A DNA stretch of 14,798 nucleotides from Clostridiales bacterium (GTDB lineage: Bacteria; Bacillota; Clostridia; Christensenellales; Aristaeellaceae), in the NCBI GenBank assembly GCA_022776785.1, contig JALFHA010000312.1, positions 1 to 14,798 on the forward strand, written 5' to 3'. The notes beneath the pieces are model-generated. The model ran no database searches, was not told the origin of the DNA, and was given only the letters and a program-made list of their open reading frames with translations. Each line of letters begins with the position of its first letter. The stretch's first letter is position 1. This document shows positions 5,717-12,906 of this stretch, piece after piece. The translations under genes were made by a program, and so were the position numbers.

Positions 5717-5930
5717 CGTCAGGCCTCGCTTCGCTCCCTGACTACTTTGCAAAACGCTTTATCAACGGAGTACGTTGGGCTGCCGACCCGGGAAACCCGC
5801 ATAGTCGCGCCAAAGGCGCTCCTTGCGGTTTCCAGCCTTCGCCTGCCTGATTCCGCCACAGGCGGCGGCAGGTTGCGGCTCCAAACCTGCTTGAGGGATT
5901 TCATCCCTCAGACTCCCTTCTTCGCTTCGC
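5717..5930. repeat. Composite palindromic intergenic repeat, copy R2 (inverted relative to R1)
   Basis: The ends match the reverse complement of R1: 5904-5930 equals 444-470 exactly, and 5717-5743 matches 547-573 at 25 of 27. R2 is about 84 bases longer than R1 because its middle holds extra modules, including 5801-5877, which is shared with R3 near 2818-2897. Hairpins inside include GTCAGG/CCTGAC (5718-5723 with 5737-5742), GCGCC-aaa-GGCGC (5807-5819), GCCTGCC/GGCAGGC-type stems with one change in this copy (5841-5873), and TGAGGGAT-ttc-ATCCCTCA (5892-5910). The pattern looks like modular repeats nested by insertion. Confidence 0.8.
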
Positions 5931-5954
5931 ACCTGTTATCCTATCTTTTACTCT

Positions 5955-6005
5955 GTAAGTCCTTCTGCAAAGCTTCGGACTCGGTCGCAAAGCAACGGGA
6001 CTTAC
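5955..6005. repeat. Inverted repeat pair with 35-base loop
   Basis: GTAAGTCC (5955-5962) pairs perfectly with GGACTTAC (5998-6005). The loop contains two GCAAAGC-like words similar to those in R1 (581-590), so it is probably another member of the same palindromic repeat family. Confidence 0.5.
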
Positions 6006-6024
6006 ATCACTTCGTCGGTAATGC

Positions 6025-6045
6025 AACCGGCATCATGCCGGTTTT
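6025..6045. terminator. Hairpin with short T-tract after the dnaA repeat region
   Basis: AACCGGCAT (6025-6033) and ATGCCGGTT (6035-6043) are perfect inverted repeats about one base, followed by TT and then AACAG. It is symmetric and could stop transcription in either direction. It is the first terminator-like element after dnaA, about 370 bases from the stop. Confidence 0.5.
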
Positions 6046-6070
6046 AACAGAGATCAGTATAAAAGCTATC

Positions 6071-6102
6071 AGCGGGCAGCTCCGGGGGCGGAGCTGCCCG
6101 CT
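6071..6102. terminator. Strong 13-bp hairpin upstream of the sugar operon
   Basis: AGCGGGCAGCTCC (6071-6083) pairs perfectly with GGAGCTGCCCGCT (6090-6102) around GGGGGC. CTTTGC follows, a weak T-tract. It lies about 100 bases before the transporter start and may insulate the sugar operon from dnaA transcription. Confidence 0.6.
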
Positions 6103-6203
6103 CTTTGCATCGCGCGTAAACTTCCATTCATGAAAAATCGTCCTTCCGGACAGAATAACCGGGACAAAAGCCGCCGCAACCCGGCGCAGCAGGAAAGGAC
6201 GGA

Positions 6204-7631
6204 ATGCGCATGGCACAGGAGAGCGGGACGCGGCCCTTTGGGCTGCGGGATAAGCTGGGCTATTTCTTCGGCGATTTCGGCAATGATTTTACGTTCATCC
6301 TCTCGACGGTCATCCTCAGGAAGTTTTACACGGACGTGATGGGCATATCCGCGGGAGCTGTGGGCGCAATCATGATGATTGCCCGGTTCGTGGACGCCTT
6401 CACCGACGTGACGATGGGCCGTATATGCGATGCGAGCCCCACCGTGCCCGGCGTGGGCAAGTTCAAGCCGTGGCTGCGCAGGATGTGCATCCCCGTCGCC
6501 GTGGCGTCGTTTCTGATGTATCAGAGCGCGCTGGCGGGCTTTTCCTACGGTGTGAAGGTCGCCTACCTGTTCGTGACCTACATCCTCTGGAGCTCCGTGT
6601 TCTATACGGCTGTCAATATCCCCTACGGATCGATGGCCTCCTCCATCTCCGCCGAGCCGGGCGACAGGCAGAGCCTGTCCACCTTCCGCTCGATGGGCGC
6701 CATGCTTGCCAGCACCGTCATCGGCGTGGTGCTGCCGCTGGTCGCCTACCAGAAGGTGGATGGCACGGAGGTGCTCATCGGCCCGCGGGTGACGGCTGTG
6801 GCGGGCGTGTTCTCCGTGCTGGCGGTCGTCTGCTATCTGCTGTGCTATGCGCTGACGACCGAGCGCGTGACGCACGAGGCGCAGGAGCGCGCCCGCGTTA
6901 CCGCAGGGCAGATGATTCACAACGCTCTGCATAACCGCGCGCTGATCTCCATGATCGCCGCGTCCGTGGTCATGCTGCTCTCGCAGCTCACCATGCAGAA
7001 CATGGCGGGCTACGTCTATCCCGAATACTACAATAACGCCGCCGCGCAGTCCGCCTCCACGCTGCTGATGATGGGCGGCATGATCATCGCCGCGCTGACG
7101 GCCAAGCCGCTCTCTGAGCGCTTTGGCAAGGCGGAGATCAGCGTCTGGGCGAACCTGTTCGCCGCCGCCGTCAGCATCCTGACGTATGTGCTGCGCCCGG
7201 CGAGCGTCTGGGTCTATGTGGCGCTGCAGACGCTCAACTGGCTCGGCCTGGGCGTGTTCTCCATGGTGACGTGGGCGCTGGTGACGGACGTCATCGACTA
7301 CGCCGAGATCAAAAACGGCGTGCGCGAGGACGGCTCCGTCTACGCGCTGTACTCCTTCGCCCGCAAGCTGGGGCAGGCCGTCTCCGCCGGGCTGACCGGC
7401 GCGCTGCTCTCGCTGATCGGCTATGTGCCCGGCGCGGGCGGCGGGCAGACGCCGCAGGTGCTCTCCGGCATCTTCGCCATCTCCACGCTGGTGCCGGCGG
7501 TGGGCTTCCTGCTGCTGGCGGGCGTGCTGTGGTTCTGGTATCCGCTGCATAAGCGGCAGGTGGAGGAAAATGTCGCCCTGCTGCGTAAAAAGCACGCGGA
7601 TGACGCCCGGCAAAAGGAATCGGAGAGCTGA
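6204..7631 (+). CDS. GPH-family sugar:cation symporter
   Basis: The 475-residue protein fits the glycoside-pentoside-hexuronide (GPH) branch of the major facilitator fold (MelB, XynP, UxuP and LacS relatives). Residues 12-30 (FGLRDKLGYFFGDFGNDFT) and the loop RFVDAFTDVTMGRICD (61-76) followed by GKFKPW (85-90) are hallmark GPH motifs; D64 and D68 correspond to the cation-site aspartates. About twelve hydrophobic segments can be read. There is no C-terminal PTS IIA domain, so it differs from LacS of streptococci. An in-frame ATG at 6210 is nearly as good a start: AGGA at 6191-6194 suits 6204, AAGGA at 6195-6199 suits 6210. The GH2 glycosidase begins 58 bases after the stop, so the pair probably imports and splits a beta-galactoside or related sugar. 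No regulator or operator is evident. Confidence 0.93.
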   Translation: MRMAQESGTRPFGLRDKLGYFFGDFGNDFTFILSTVILRKFYTDVMGISAGAVGAIMMIARFVDAFTDVTMGRICDASPTVPGVGKFKPWLRRMCIPVAVASFLMYQSALAGFSYGVKVAYLFVTYILWSSVFYTAVNIPYGSMASSISAEPGDRQSLSTFRSMGAMLASTVIGVVLPLVAYQKVDGTEVLIGPRVTAVAGVFSVLAVVCYLLCYALTTERVTHEAQERARVTAGQMIHNALHNRALISMIAASVVMLLSQLTMQNMAGYVYPEYYNNAAAQSASTLLMMGGMIIAALTAKPLSERFGKAEISVWANLFAAAVSILTYVLRPASVWVYVALQTLNWLGLGVFSMVTWALVTDVIDYAEIKNGVREDGSVYALYSFARKLGQAVSAGLTGALLSLIGYVPGAGGGQTPQVLSGIFAISTLVPAVGFLLLAGVLWFWYPLHKRQVEENVALLRKKHADDARQKESES

Positions 7632-7689
7632 ATGTCGAAATGTAAATATTATCATCCCTGACGCAATCCAAAGGAAAGGAAGCAAACCC

Positions 7690-9918
7690 ATGAGAGAAAT
7701 CGTCAGCCTTAACCGGAAATGGGCCTTCACGATGGACGGCTCCGCCGTGCCCGCGGACGTGCCCTCCCCGGCGTACTACGTCAACCTGCCGCACACATGG
7801 AACGCCATCGACGGGCAGGATGGCGGCAACGACTACTACCGCGGCCTGTGCTACTACGTCAAGCGGCTCGAGCGCGAGGACATCCCCGAGGGAGAGCGGC
7901 TCTTCCTCGAGCTGCGCGGCGCGAATTCCTCCGCCGACGTGTATGTGGACGGCAGGCACCTCGCCCACCACGACGGAGGCTACTCCACCTGGCGCGTGGA
8001 CGTGACGCAGGCGCTCGCCGGGACGGGCGACCCGCTGCTGGTCGTGGGCGTAGACAACGCGCCCAACGAGACGGTCTACCCGCAGATGGCGGATTTCACG
8101 TTCTATGGCGGCCTGTACCGCGATGTAAACCTCATCGCCGTGCCTGAGTCGCACTTCGACCTGAGCTATTGCGGCGGGCCGGGCATCGCCGTCACCCCGA
8201 CGATGGAGGGCGACGACGCGGCCGTGCGCGTGCAGGTGTGGCTGACCGACGTCGCGCCCGGGCAGAAGCTCCGCTTCATCCTCCGCGATGCAGGCGGGGA
8301 AATTGTCGCCGAGGCCACGCAGGACGCCGCGCAGACCGCGTTTGAGACGCGCATCGCAAACGCGCACAGATGGAACGGCAGGAAGGACCCGTACCTCTAC
8401 ACCGCAGAAGCCGCGCTGCTTTCAGGCGGGGAGGAGCTCGACCGCGTCAGCGCGCGCTTCGGCTGCCGCAGCTATGCAATCGACGCAGAGCGCGGCTTCA
8501 TCCTCAATGGCGAGGCATACCCGCTGCGCGGCGTGTCCCGCCATCAGGACAGGTGGGGCATCGGCAATGCGCTGCTGCCCGAGCACCACGTCGAGGATAT
8601 GGACCTGATCTGCGAGCTCGGCGCGAATACCATCCGCCTGGCGCACTACCAGCATGACCAGCTCTTCTACGACCTGTGCGACGAGCGCGGCATGGTTGTC
8701 TGGGCGGAGATTCCCTACATCTCCCGGCACATGCCCGGCGGCACGGAGAACACCTTCTCCCAGATGCGCGAGCTCATCGCGCAGAACTACAATCATCCGT
8801 CCATCGTCGTCTGGGGCCTCTCCAACGAGATCACCATGCACGGCGGGAACGACCCGACGCTGCTCGAAAACCACCGCGCGCTCAACGACCTGTGCCACCA
8901 GCTCGACCCGACGCGCCCGACGGTCATGGCCTTCGTCTCTATGTGCGACATGCATGAGCCGATTGTGCAGATTCCGGACGTGGTGAGCTACAACCATTAC
9001 TTCGGCTGGTACGGCGGGGATACCTCCATGAACGGCCCGTGGCTCGACAAATTCCACGCGGAATTCCCGAAAATCCCGCTCGGCGTGAGCGAATACGGCT
9101 GCGAGGGCCTCAACTGGCACACCTCCGACCCCGTGCAGGGCGACTACACGGAGGAGTATCAGGCGTACTACCATGAGGAGCTCATCAAGCAGCTCTACAC
9201 GCGGCCGTATCTCTGGGCGACGCACGTCTGGAATATGTTCGACTTCGGCGCGGACGCGCGCGCGGAGGGCGGCGAGAACGGCCAGAACCACAAGGGACTG
9301 GTGACGTTTGACCGCAAGTACAAGAAGGATGCCTTCTACGCCTACAAGGCGTGGCTGTCAGACGAGCCGTTCGTGCACATCTGCGGCAAGCGCTACATCG
9401 ACCGCGTGGAGCCGGTGACGCGGGTGACGGTCTACTCCAACCAGCCGCGCGTTGAGCTGCTGGCGAACGGAAGGAGCCTGGACAAGCAGGAGAGCGACGT
9501 GCACTTCTTCTACTTTGACGTGCCCAACGAGGGCGAGACGGCGCTCACGGCCGTCGCCGGGGACTGCCGCGACGAGAGCCGCATCCGCCGGGTGGAGACG
9601 TTCAACCCCGCCTACCGCCTGCGCGAGCGCGGCGCGGTGCTCAACTGGTTCGATATCACGCACGCGGACGGCTGCTACTCGCTGGAGGACAAGGCTGGGG
9701 ACGTGCTGCGCTCCCCCGAGGGACGCGAGGCGCTGCTGGAGGTCATCGGCACGATGGGCGGCGGAAAGGCCGCCGAGCCAGATGACAAGATGATCGCCAT
9801 GATGAGCAGCATGACCGTGCTGCGCGCCATCAACCTGATGGGCGCGGTGGGCAAGCGGCCCGACAAGGAGGCGCTGCTGGCGCTCAATAAGCGGCTCAAC
9901 GGGATTAGGAAGGTGTAA
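7690..9918 (+). CDS. Glycoside hydrolase family 2 (beta-galactosidase-like)
   Basis: The 742-residue protein starts at ATG 7690, 9 bases after AAGGA. It is cytoplasmic, with no signal peptide. An N-terminal sugar-binding jelly-roll (about 5-155; LPHTWNAIDG, YYRGLCYY, YGGLYRDV) is followed by an Ig-like domain (about 160-262) and a TIM barrel (about 265-560). The acid/base is E380 in GLSNE and the nucleophile E468 in GVSEYG, with RLAHYQHD (316-323) and LWATHVWNMFDFG (508-520) typical of the family. A small beta domain follows (about 575-640), then a helical tail (about 650-742) with LEDKAGDVL and MIAMMSSMTVLRAI. Retaining hydrolysis of a beta-linked galactoside is the likeliest activity; beta-glucuronidase is less likely on overall pattern, but not excluded. 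It is the second gene of an operon with the GPH symporter and ends at a strong terminator. Confidence 0.94.
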   Translation: MREIVSLNRKWAFTMDGSAVPADVPSPAYYVNLPHTWNAIDGQDGGNDYYRGLCYYVKRLEREDIPEGERLFLELRGANSSADVYVDGRHLAHHDGGYSTWRVDVTQALAGTGDPLLVVGVDNAPNETVYPQMADFTFYGGLYRDVNLIAVPESHFDLSYCGGPGIAVTPTMEGDDAAVRVQVWLTDVAPGQKLRFILRDAGGEIVAEATQDAAQTAFETRIANAHRWNGRKDPYLYTAEAALLSGGEELDRVSARFGCRSYAIDAERGFILNGEAYPLRGVSRHQDRWGIGNALLPEHHVEDMDLICELGANTIRLAHYQHDQLFYDLCDERGMVVWAEIPYISRHMPGGTENTFSQMRELIAQNYNHPSIVVWGLSNEITMHGGNDPTLLENHRALNDLCHQLDPTRPTVMAFVSMCDMHEPIVQIPDVVSYNHYFGWYGGDTSMNGPWLDKFHAEFPKIPLGVSEYGCEGLNWHTSDPVQGDYTEEYQAYYHEELIKQLYTRPYLWATHVWNMFDFGADARAEGGENGQNHKGLVTFDRKYKKDAFYAYKAWLSDEPFVHICGKRYIDRVEPVTRVTVYSNQPRVELLANGRSLDKQESDVHFFYFDVPNEGETALTAVAGDCRDESRIRRVETFNPAYRLRERGAVLNWFDITHADGCYSLEDKAGDVLRSPEGREALLEVIGTMGGGKAAEPDDKMIAMMSSMTVLRAINLMGAVGKRPDKEALLALNKRLNGIRKV

Positions 9919-9929
9919 TGCGGCAAAAG

Positions 9930-9976
9930 ACCGGCGTCTCCTCCTTCTATCCGAGGGAGGAGACGCCGGTTTATTT
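9930..9976. terminator. Strong bidirectional terminator between GH2 and VanZ genes
   Basis: ACCGGCGTCTCCTCC (9930-9944) pairs perfectly over 15 bases with GGAGGAGACGCCGGT (9956-9970), followed by TTATTTTT. It lies 11 bases after the GH2 stop and directly abuts the VanZ stop codon, whose complement is its first TTA. On the minus strand CTTTTGCC follows the stem, so it can serve both convergent genes. Confidence 0.92.
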
Positions 9977-10429
9977 TTCTGATATCGCCGGGGCGCGCTT
10001 TCTCATCCTCTCCCACAGCGCAAGCAGCCCCCACATCAGCAGCGCGCCCGCGCCGTCGATGCACACATCCACGGGGCTGGGCCCGCGCCCCTCGGTGAAG
10101 GACTGGTGAAACTCATCGCCCGCGGCGTAGAGCACGCACAGGGGCAGCGCCGCCAGCTCCGGATGCCTGACCCCGCTCAGGCGCAGCGCGCGGCGCAGCA
10201 GGAAAAACAGCACGGCATACTCGGTCATGTGCGCCGCCTTGCGCACCAGCAGCGAGAGCAGCGACAGGTCGAGCGATTCGGCCTTCACGCTGAAAAGGGA
10301 GAGAAGCGCGAGCAGCAGCTCCACGACAGTGCCGCTCTGCCCGGAGGAAACCTCTCCCGGCATGGCGGAGAACCAGAAGATGACGGCCATCCAGACAAGG
10401 CACAGCAGCCATGCGGCGAGCTTTTTCAA
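9971..10429 (-). CDS. VanZ-family membrane protein
   Basis: The frame can be extended to an ATG at 10498, but the best start is TTG at 10429: AAGGAGG (10445-10439) lies 9 bases upstream, and the protein then begins MKKLAAWLLCLVW as VanZ proteins usually do. The 152-residue product has hydrophobic segments at about 5-21, 58-80, 92-104 and 124-140. Family residues are present: RKAAHMTEY (63-71), AGDEFHQ (103-109), R115, and D121 and D125 in VDVCID. VanZ of Enterococcus gives low-level teicoplanin resistance; most chromosomal relatives have no known role beyond the envelope. There are no van genes here, so resistance should not be inferred. It lies downstream of the 30-residue peptide gene on the same strand, with a hairpin between, and ends on a shared terminator with the GH2 gene. 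Confidence 0.9.
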   Translation of the reverse strand: MKKLAAWLLCLVWMAVIFWFSAMPGEVSSGQSGTVVELLLALLSLFSVKAESLDLSLLSLLVRKAAHMTEYAVLFFLLRRALRLSGVRHPELAALPLCVLYAAGDEFHQSFTEGRGPSPVDVCIDGAGALLMWGLLALWERMRKRAPAISEK

Positions 10430-10555
10430 AAGGGGGAGCCTCCTTGCGTGAAAGGCGGCGCTTGACGCTGCCGCCGAAATGATGTAGAATGTAGCCAAGA
10501 GGAGTGAAGCCCTCGCACAGCCCGCTTGTCCGCTTGCGCGGATTCGGATGGTATG

Positions 10556-10607
10556 AAAAGCTCAAGCCGCCGCGTAGACTGCTGCTCTACACGGCGGCGA
10601 TGCTTTT
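10556..10607. terminator. Multi-tier hairpin terminator after the small peptide gene
   Basis: Three stems stack: AAAAGC/GCTTTT (10556-10561 with 10602-10607), GCCGCCG/CGGCGGC (10566-10572 with 10592-10598) and GTAGA/TCTAC (10574-10578 with 10586-10590). On the minus strand GAGCTTTTC follows the core stem, making it a terminator for the peptide gene, whose stop codon lies at its edge. It can also stop plus-strand read-through. Confidence 0.75.
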
Positions 10608-10698
10608 ATAGGCCCTTGCCGAGCATATAAACAGCCAGAAGCAGGGAGAGCAGCGAAAACACCCAGCCGGTAACGGTGATGAAGTCGTTGTTCTTCAT
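10606..10698 (-). CDS. 30-residue single-pass membrane peptide
   Basis: The 30 codons read MKNNDFITVTGWVFSLLSLL and then LAVYMLGKGL, with a charged N-terminus, a single hydrophobic helix (about 7-25) and a lysine near the end. Support comes from its setting: AGAAGGTGA just upstream, a good promoter (TTGCAC, 17 bases, TATAAT at 10768-10773 on the minus strand) about 60 bases before, and a hairpin terminator at the stop. A stem GCTCAC/GTGAGC in the leader (10716-10721 with 10702-10707) places part of the Shine-Dalgarno sequence in a hairpin three bases before the ATG, so translation may be controlled. It could be a small membrane regulator, a holin-like or type-I-toxin-like peptide, or a subunit modulator; I do not recognise the sequence and give no function. 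Confidence 0.6.
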   Translation of the reverse strand: MKNNDFITVTGWVFSLLSLLLAVYMLGKGL

Positions 10699-10767
10699 GC
10701 GGCTCACCTTCTTTTGTGAGCGAAAGCAGGCGGCGCAGCCGTGCGAGTTCTTCTTGATTACGGGCAG

Positions 10768-10796
10768 ATTATACCATGCCGCCCTGCCGCGTGCAA
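10768..10796 (-). promoter_or_regulatory. Promoter for the 30-residue peptide gene
   Basis: On the minus strand TTGCAC (10796-10791), 17 bases, then a perfect TATAAT (10773-10768). A transcript would begin near 10761, giving a leader of about 60 bases. Confidence 0.7.
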
Positions 10797-10840
10797 GGCG
10801 GTTTTTGTGCGCCACCAAGCCGGCAAATTTCCCGTTTTCC

Positions 10841-10869
10841 TTGCGCAATTCCATATTCAGGGCTATAAT
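10841..10869 (+). promoter_or_regulatory. Promoter for the diguanylate cyclase gene
   Basis: TTGCGC (10841-10846), a 17-base spacer and a perfect TATAAT (10864-10869). It is divergent from the peptide promoter, with about 45 bases between the two -35 boxes, so a single regulator bound there could affect both. Confidence 0.75.
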
Positions 10870-10943
10870 AATGTGCTGTATATGTTCGCCTGTCCTTTCC
10901 CGGCGCCATGTGCGCCCTGTCATCATTGAGGTTTGAAATCGCC

Positions 10944-12872
10944 ATGAGCAGCAAAAAGACCACTGACGCGAGCATTCTGGCTACCCTGCTGCTGATCTTC
11001 CTGATCTGCGCGGTCTTTCTCGCCGCGTCGCTGGAGATCAACCGCAAGGCGACCAACGCCTGCTTTGGTACCCTGGACGACGTGACCGCGCAGGTCGCCG
11101 CCGATCTGCGCGCCAGTGTGAGCGGCGACCGCGAGCAGCTGGAGGTCATCGCGGACCTTCTGGCCCAGCACGACACGATGGATTCCGACATCGTGCGCCG
11201 TCACCTGTCCTCCTTCCAGCAGCGCGGCACGATTTCCTCCGTGGGCCTGCTCCTGCCGGACGGCAGGCTGATCCTCGGCTCCGGGCTTGAGGCCGAGGCC
11301 GACTCCACGCTCGATTACGCCGATGAGCTTCAGAGAGCGCCGTATATTTCCGGCGCCATCACCGTGGCGGACGGCTCGGATCGGGCGTTCTATTGTCAGG
11401 CCGTTCCCGTGCGCAGGGGTGGCGAGACGCTCGGCATCCTCTACGGCTTTGTGAACCTGTCCGATCTGGCGCGGGAGCTGACCGTCACCGCCTTCGACGG
11501 AAACGTTCAGATCTATGTGGCTGACGGCGAAACCGGGGATTCTCTGATCGATACCTGGCATGACACGCTCGGCAACATCTTCGATTCGGAGCTCATGAGC
11601 TGCAAGACAAAGCGCGGCTACGACTTCCTGCAAATGAAGCAGGACTTCGTTCAGGGCCGCAGCGGACGCATCGCCTTTCGGTCCAATACCGCTGGGGAAT
11701 ACTTCTATTCCAGCTACATGCCCGTCGGCGTCAGCCGATGGATGGTGCAGCTCACCGTGCCTGAGGGCGCCGTCTTTGCCAATGTCATCTATATCCGCCA
11801 CATTCTCTACGGCGTCGCCCTGTTCGAGGCGCTCGCGTTCGCCGCATATCTCCTCGGGGTGATCTCCCGCGTGCGCAGGGATACCGCGCAGAAGAGCCAG
11901 CGTCTGGCGCAGTCGATGTACATGTACAGCGTGCAGCAGACGCTCTTTGATGCGTACAAGTCTCCGGAGCTGTTCACCGCCGCCCTGCAGAAGGTGGCGG
12001 ATATGCTCACCGCGGACAGGGCGTTCTTTGTCGCCATGGAGGGAGAGGCCATCCATGAGTGCTTCTTCTTTCCGACCAAAGCGCAGGATGAAAGCGACGC
12101 GCTCGTGCCCCATCTCGCCTCTGCGAAGGAGCACCTTTCCTCGGGCAGGAGCCTGCTGCTTTATCCGGAGGATATCGCCGCTTCGATGGAGGAAAGCGAG
12201 TGCGCCGGGCTCATGCATCGCGGCATCGGCAGCCTGATGCTCTCGCCCGTGCTCAATTCCGACGGGGCGCTGGCCGGCATCCTCGGCTGCGCGAACATGA
12301 AGCGCCGCTATGCCGACTGCATCCTGCTGGAATGCGTCTCCCGCAATTTCCTGATGGCGCTGAGCAACCGGCGCTTCTATGACCAGATCGAGCAGGCGAG
12401 CACCACCGATGCGCTCACCGGCCAGCGCAACCGCAACTGCTACGAGCGCTATCTTGAGCAGCGTCCCTCTCCCGCGCCCGCCTGCTGCCTGTATATCGAT
12501 GCCAACGGCCTGCACGAGCTGAACAACACGCTGGGCCACGCCGCGGGCGACGCGATGCTCACCTGCATCGGCAGCGCGCTGACGGCGCTCTTCCCGCCCG
12601 AGGGCTGCTACCGCATCGGCGGCGACGAATTCGTGGTGCTCTGCCCGGACTGCGGGGAGGATACGCTGCGCCTGTGCATCGCGCAGCTCCGCCAGCGCGT
12701 GGAGGAGGCGGGCTACCGCATCTCCGTCGGCGAGGCGTGGCTCAAGGACTGCGCCGGTGTGCAGGAGATGATCGTTTCCGCTGAAAAGCGCATGTATGAG
12801 GCCAAGCACCAGTATTATCGGGAGGCGCAAGGGTCTGAGCGCCGGGTACGGGGAAGCCGTCCGGCTATTTGA
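10944..12872 (+). CDS. Membrane Cache-GAF-GGDEF diguanylate cyclase
   Basis: Diguanylate cyclases make cyclic di-GMP from two GTP. ATG 10944 gives 642 residues; a GAGG lies 12 bases upstream, whereas the in-frame ATG at 10908 has no site. Transmembrane helix 1 is about 11-30. Residues 40-280 are extracytoplasmic and have the pattern of a double Cache sensor (SVGLLLPDGRLILGS, FYCQAVPV, YSSYMPVG). Helix 2 is about 286-307. A GAF-like domain spans about 330-475, and the GGDEF domain about 485-625, with DALTGQRNRN (489-498), YIDANGLHELNNTLGHAAGD (517-536) and the catalytic IGGDEF (558-563). The RxxD inhibitory site normally just before GGDEF is absent (PPEGCYR). No EAL domain is present. It has its own promoter and terminator. 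The enzyme is probably active and controlled by an outside ligand, but the ligand cannot be told. Confidence 0.93.
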   Translation: MSSKKTTDASILATLLLIFLICAVFLAASLEINRKATNACFGTLDDVTAQVAADLRASVSGDREQLEVIADLLAQHDTMDSDIVRRHLSSFQQRGTISSVGLLLPDGRLILGSGLEAEADSTLDYADELQRAPYISGAITVADGSDRAFYCQAVPVRRGGETLGILYGFVNLSDLARELTVTAFDGNVQIYVADGETGDSLIDTWHDTLGNIFDSELMSCKTKRGYDFLQMKQDFVQGRSGRIAFRSNTAGEYFYSSYMPVGVSRWMVQLTVPEGAVFANVIYIRHILYGVALFEALAFAAYLLGVISRVRRDTAQKSQRLAQSMYMYSVQQTLFDAYKSPELFTAALQKVADMLTADRAFFVAMEGEAIHECFFFPTKAQDESDALVPHLASAKEHLSSGRSLLLYPEDIAASMEESECAGLMHRGIGSLMLSPVLNSDGALAGILGCANMKRRYADCILLECVSRNFLMALSNRRFYDQIEQASTTDALTGQRNRNCYERYLEQRPSPAPACCLYIDANGLHELNNTLGHAAGDAMLTCIGSALTALFPPEGCYRIGGDEFVVLCPDCGEDTLRLCIAQLRQRVEEAGYRISVGEAWLKDCAGVQEMIVSAEKRMYEAKHQYYREAQGSERRVRGSRPAI

Positions 12873-12906
12873 AGCGGCCTGTGGCTGACCGCTTTGCCGC
12901 ATTCAT

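Larger units (their letters stand above)
5658..6203. other. Repeat- and hairpin-rich intergenic region after dnaA
   Basis: This 546-base gap holds the composite repeat R2 (5717-5930), a long-range stem at 5955-6005, and two strong hairpins at 6025-6043 and 6071-6102. A small GTCC-ttcc-GGAC hairpin lies shortly before the transporter gene. The one long open frame across it runs through the repeats and has no ribosome binding site. No dnaN, recF or RNA gene is visible. Confidence 0.6.

Noticed and set aside
5747..6133. 128-codon plus-strand frame after dnaA
   Set aside because: It is made of repeat modules and two hairpins; no ribosome binding site and no protein-like pattern.
6069..7730. 553-codon minus-strand open frame over the GPH transporter
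   Set aside because: Histidine-, glutamine- and arginine-rich composition typical of the reverse of a GC-rich gene; no ribosome binding site or motif.
7309..8367. 352-codon minus-strand frame across the transporter-GH2 junction
   Set aside because: It crosses the ends of two sound genes and their ribosome binding site, with shadow-type composition.
9971..10429. Glycopeptide resistance cluster suggested by VanZ
   Set aside because: No vanHAX, vanRS or vanY genes are near; VanZ-family proteins are common chromosomal membrane proteins in Firmicutes.
10923..12902. 659-codon minus-strand open frame over the diguanylate cyclase
   Set aside because: The plus-strand frame carries unmistakable GGDEF motifs; the minus frame is antisense shadow.
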